Assembly (NCBI GenBank): GCA_018829425.1
Contig: JAHJUA010000104.1
Coordinates: forward strand, 1-8,350
Source of the DNA: Nanobdellota archaeon
GTDB taxonomy: Archaea; Nanobdellota; Nanobdellia; Pacearchaeales; GW2011-AR1
Direction of reading: 5' to 3'
Length of the DNA stretch: 8,350 nt
In this document: positions 5,868 through 8,350 of the stretch, piece by piece
Position numbering within the stretch: the first letter of the stretch is position 1
How the letters are laid out: each line of letters opens with the position of its first letter
Notes under the pieces: model-generated
Databases searched by the model: none
What the model was told of the DNA's origin: nothing
Seen by the model: only the letters and a program-made list of their open reading frames with translations
Translations under genes and position numbers: made by a program

Positions 5868-8246
5868 ATGCCATTAACAAAATCTGAAGTCGAGGAAATC
5901 GTCGAGGAACTTGATAAACACAAAGGTAGAGCTACAGAATTGATAACGGTTTACATTCCTGCGGGGCAGAACATCTACACTGTTGCGGACCAGCTTGAGG
6001 CTGAAAAATCCACTGCGAAGAACATCAAGTCCACTGGGACTCGGAAGAACGTTAGTAATGCGCTAGATAAAATTACGAGATACTTGAAGGATTACAACAA
6101 GACGCCTGAGAATGGGCTTGCGATTTTTTGTGGAAACGTGAGTAAGGTCGAGGGGCAGGATGATTTGCAGCTTTGGGACATTGAACCTCCGAAGCCGCTC
6201 AAGATGAGGATGTATCGTTGTGATAAAGAGTTTGTTCTTGAACCGTTGAAAGAAATGCTTCAGGTTACGGAAGTTTTTGCGTTGCTTGTTATGGATAGAA
6301 AAGAGGCGACGATAGGAATGCTTGAAGGAAAGAAAATTGAGATTCTTCATAAAATGACTTCTGGAATTCCTTCGAAAGTTAGGGCTGGAGGCCAGTGCTT
6401 AAGCCCAGATACTTTAATAATAAAAGATAACGGAGAGATAATTAAAATAAAAGATTCTCATAATCCATTACTTATCCTCTCTGAGAATTTTAATCAGGAA
6501 ATAAATGAAAACACTCCTGTAATTGCCAAATGGGAGAATAATAAAGAACTATTTAGAGTTATAACTAAATATCCGAGGATTGAAATCAAAGCTTCAGGAG
6601 AACATACTTTTTTTGTTAGAACTGAAAAGGGAATTGAAGAGAAGCCCCTTTTTGAAATAAAAGAGGGGGATTACCTGATTATGCCCGAGAGTATAAGTTT
6701 GGATTTAGAAGATCAGAACATTAATTTCGTTCCTGAGATTAAACAAAATTTTAATATGAAAGATGTTAAAATCCCTGAAAGAATCACCCCCGATTTTGCC
6801 AGAATTTTGGGTTATTATCTTGGGGATGGAAGTTATGAGGCGGACAGAATCACCTTTTTTGAACAAAGAAAAGAAGTCGCTGAGTTTTATCAAAAATTAA
6901 TTGAAAACACATTTGAGATTAAAACAGATTTAAGGTTTAGGGAATCTAAAAATTATTGGCAAATTAGGGTATATAGCAGAATTTTGGCTCAGTTATTCAA
7001 AAATATTTATTTAAAGAAAGATAAAACTCATAATGAAAATATTCCTTCGATCATATTAAAATCTTCAAATAGAAGTCTTGTTTCATTTATTTTCGGCTTT
7101 TTTGATGCTGAAGGTTATGTTGGTAAGTCTAGAATTGCCGCAGGTTTTAATAATGAGCTGTTAGCGCGTCAGATTCAATTATCTTTCTTAAGATTAGGAA
7201 TAATTTCATCAATTAATGAGTACGATAATAGAAGAAATCCTTATTCAAATAATATCAGATATACCGTGGCTGTTGATGATCTTGAATCTATTAAGAAATT
7301 TTATGATTTAGGGGGATTTATTTCTTTAGAAAAGAAGAACAAAGTCAAGAAATTAATCAATAAAAGAAGCAGTAGAAATAAAGTTAGACAATTAGCAGTT
7401 AATGGAAAAGAAGTTGCGAGGATAATAAGAAATTCCGGTTTGAACACAAGGCAATTTAATTGTCCTGATTTTTTCAATAATAAAAAACAATTGAGCAAAG
7501 AAATTTTCAAAGCCAAAATTCTAGATAAGATTCTAAATGTAGATTTAAGGAGAAGATTGGACATGTTTTATAATTCTAATCTAATAGTTGTTAAAATAAG
7601 TAAAATAGATTCTATTGGCGTACAAAAAACAGTTGATATAGAGACCAAAAACCATAATTTTGTTGCAAATGGTCTTCTTGTCCATAACTCTTCCCAGAGA
7701 TTCCATAGAATAACTGAAGGACTTACGAAAACTTTTTACAAAAGAATTGCAGAAGAGATGAAGAATTCTTTCTTTGATATGCCAAAACTTAGCGGAATTA
7801 TAATTGGGGGGCCCATACCGACGAAAGACGAATTCATAGATGGAGAATATCTTGCTACTGCGTTGAGGCAAAAAATTATTGGTCGTTTGGATATTGGTGA
7901 TACTTCCGGATCTGGATTACAAGAGCTTGTTCAGAAGGCGCAGGATTTGCTTGCGGATCATGAGCAGACGCTTGAGAGAAAAGATGTTGAGAAACTTTTT
8001 TTAAATCTTGGGGAGAATCAGAGTATGACACTTCTAGGGGAGGAGAATGCGCGCCGCGCGCTCACGAATGGTGCGGTCGAAATTCTTTATCTTTCTTCAA
8101 AAGTTCCGAAGCCGCTTGCGAAAGAACTTTCAAAAATGGCAGAGAATATTGGTTCTGAAATTAAAGTGATTTCCACAGAAACCACTGAAGGAGAACAATT
8201 CTTTAATCTTGGCGGTATTGGAATGATTCTACGGTTTGCTATTTAA
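5868..8246 (+). CDS. prf1: Peptide chain release factor aRF1 with an intein in the GGQ loop
   Basis: aRF1 reads all three stop codons and triggers peptidyl-tRNA hydrolysis. The precursor has 792 residues: N-extein 1-176, intein 177-607, C-extein 608-792. The decoding domain holds NIKS at 52-55 and YRCDKEF (the YxCxxxF motif) at 116-122. The GGQ motif is residues 174-176, and the intein starts at residue 177. After splicing the join reads RAGGQSSQRFHR, the expected aRF1 sequence, and the mature protein is 361 residues. That is about 50 shorter than most archaeal aRF1 (near 410), because the C-terminal domain goes almost directly from ILYLSS to KELSKMAENIGS and lacks the minidomain; I believe other DPANN aRF1s are short as well. 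The ending STETTEGEQFFNLGGIGMILRFAI is typical. The ATG follows the valS stop by 4 nt with no Shine-Dalgarno, so the two genes form an operon. Confidence 0.93.
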   Translation: MPLTKSEVEEIVEELDKHKGRATELITVYIPAGQNIYTVADQLEAEKSTAKNIKSTGTRKNVSNALDKITRYLKDYNKTPENGLAIFCGNVSKVEGQDDLQLWDIEPPKPLKMRMYRCDKEFVLEPLKEMLQVTEVFALLVMDRKEATIGMLEGKKIEILHKMTSGIPSKVRAGGQCLSPDTLIIKDNGEIIKIKDSHNPLLILSENFNQEINENTPVIAKWENNKELFRVITKYPRIEIKASGEHTFFVRTEKGIEEKPLFEIKEGDYLIMPESISLDLEDQNINFVPEIKQNFNMKDVKIPERITPDFARILGYYLGDGSYEADRITFFEQRKEVAEFYQKLIENTFEIKTDLRFRESKNYWQIRVYSRILAQLFKNIYLKKDKTHNENIPSIILKSSNRSLVSFIFGFFDAEGYVGKSRIAAGFNNELLARQIQLSFLRLGIISSINEYDNRRNPYSNNIRYTVAVDDLESIKKFYDLGGFISLEKKNKVKKLINKRSSRNKVRQLAVNGKEVARIIRNSGLNTRQFNCPDFFNNKKQLSKEIFKAKILDKILNVDLRRRLDMFYNSNLIVVKISKIDSIGVQKTVDIETKNHNFVANGLLVHNSSQRFHRITEGLTKTFYKRIAEEMKNSFFDMPKLSGIIIGGPIPTKDEFIDGEYLATALRQKIIGRLDIGDTSGSGLQELVQKAQDLLADHEQTLERKDVEKLFLNLGENQSMTLLGEENARRALTNGAVEILYLSSKVPKPLAKELSKMAENIGSEIKVISTETTEGEQFFNLGGIGMILRFAI
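6396..7688 (+). mobile_element. Full-length LAGLIDADG intein inserted after the GGQ of aRF1
   Basis: A 431-residue intein with all splicing blocks. It starts with Cys1 (CLSPDTLI, block A). Block B is KASGEHTFFV, with His70 and Ser in place of the usual Thr of TxxH. Block F/G is DIETKNHNFVANGLLVHN, ending in His-Asn, and the +1 residue is Ser. Between blocks B and F lies a homing endonuclease with two LAGLIDADG motifs: ILGYYLGDG (acidic residue D144) and IFGFFDAEG (D237, E239). Both catalytic acids are present, so cleavage and homing may still work. A basic region with a helix-turn-helix-like stretch (EVARIIRNSGLNTRQF) follows the second motif. The intein DNA is visibly more AT-rich than the flanking extein DNA, which fits horizontal arrival. 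Splicing should follow the standard class 1 Cys...Asn/Ser pathway. Confidence 0.93.
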
Positions 8247-8350
8247 TTTTCACAGTCATAAACAACAACTACATTTGATGTGAAATCTTCTTTTAGAGAG
8301 TAAGTTTTTTCTATTTTACAATTTTCTCTTATGTAGTTAATTGGAGTAGA
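8243..8350 (-). CDS. C-terminal end of an unidentified protein (5' part outside window)
   Basis: A frame open from the window edge encodes 35 residues ending TSNVVVVYDCEN before a TAA at 8243-8245. That stop overlaps the prf1 stop in the same TTAA arrangement seen at 3303-3306, which supports it as a real convergent gene end. The alternating hydrophobic VVVV strand and charged KEDF segment look like a folded soluble domain. Too little is visible to name a family. Confidence 0.5.
   Translation of the reverse strand, partial: STPINYIRENCKIEKTYSLKEDFTSNVVVVYDCEN

Noticed and set aside
6396..7688. Group I intron or unrelated insertion in prf1 instead of an intein
   Set aside because: The insert is in frame throughout, starts with Cys, ends with His-Asn before Ser and has intein blocks A, B, F and G, so protein splicing explains it.

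Overview
The window is archaeal, most likely from a small-genome DPANN lineage (Pacearchaeota/Woesearchaeota-like; inferred from gene content, not proven). Supporting signs are an archaeal-type ValRS, an aRF1-type release factor, NAC with a UBA domain, a 52-residue Sec61-beta, and a MinD-like ATPase with two small paralogous proteins of a type I associate with DPANN genomes. The DNA is AT-rich, and most transcription units start about 25-29 nt from the centre of a TATA box with no Shine-Dalgarno sequence, which indicates leaderless mRNAs. All nine gene ends that can be read use TAA.

Layout. 1-300 (-): 3'-truncated Trbp111/MetRS-C-type tRNA-binding protein. 301-550: its TATA box, a G-quadruplex motif, repeat copy A and a terminator-like hairpin. 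551-2334 (-): operon of two paralogous alpha-helical proteins and a MinD/ParA ATPase. 2335-2521: promoter and repeat copy B. 2522-2860 (-): NAC. 2914-3306 (+): unidentified protein, divergent from NAC across one TATA box. 3303-3461 (-): Sec61-beta. 3512-5863 (+): valS, divergent from Sec61-beta across another TATA box and interrupted by an in-frame TAG. 5868-8246 (+): prf1 (aRF1), interrupted exactly after its GGQ motif by a 431-residue LAGLIDADG intein. 8243-8350 (-): 3' end of a further gene.

The theme is translation and protein export: tRNA binding, aminoacylation, nascent-chain binding, translocon and termination. The most interesting part is the valS-prf1 operon. An essential synthetase carries an in-frame UAG at a probable lysine position, exactly between its catalytic and anticodon-binding parts. 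The next gene encodes the release factor that would act on that UAG, and that factor should not be able to release peptide until its intein is spliced out. The second notable item is a pair of diverged ~120-bp intergenic elements with collinear landmarks and nearly the same distance to the downstream leaderless start. The link between UAG and intein is my hypothesis; the TAG, the intein and the repeats are read directly from the sequence.
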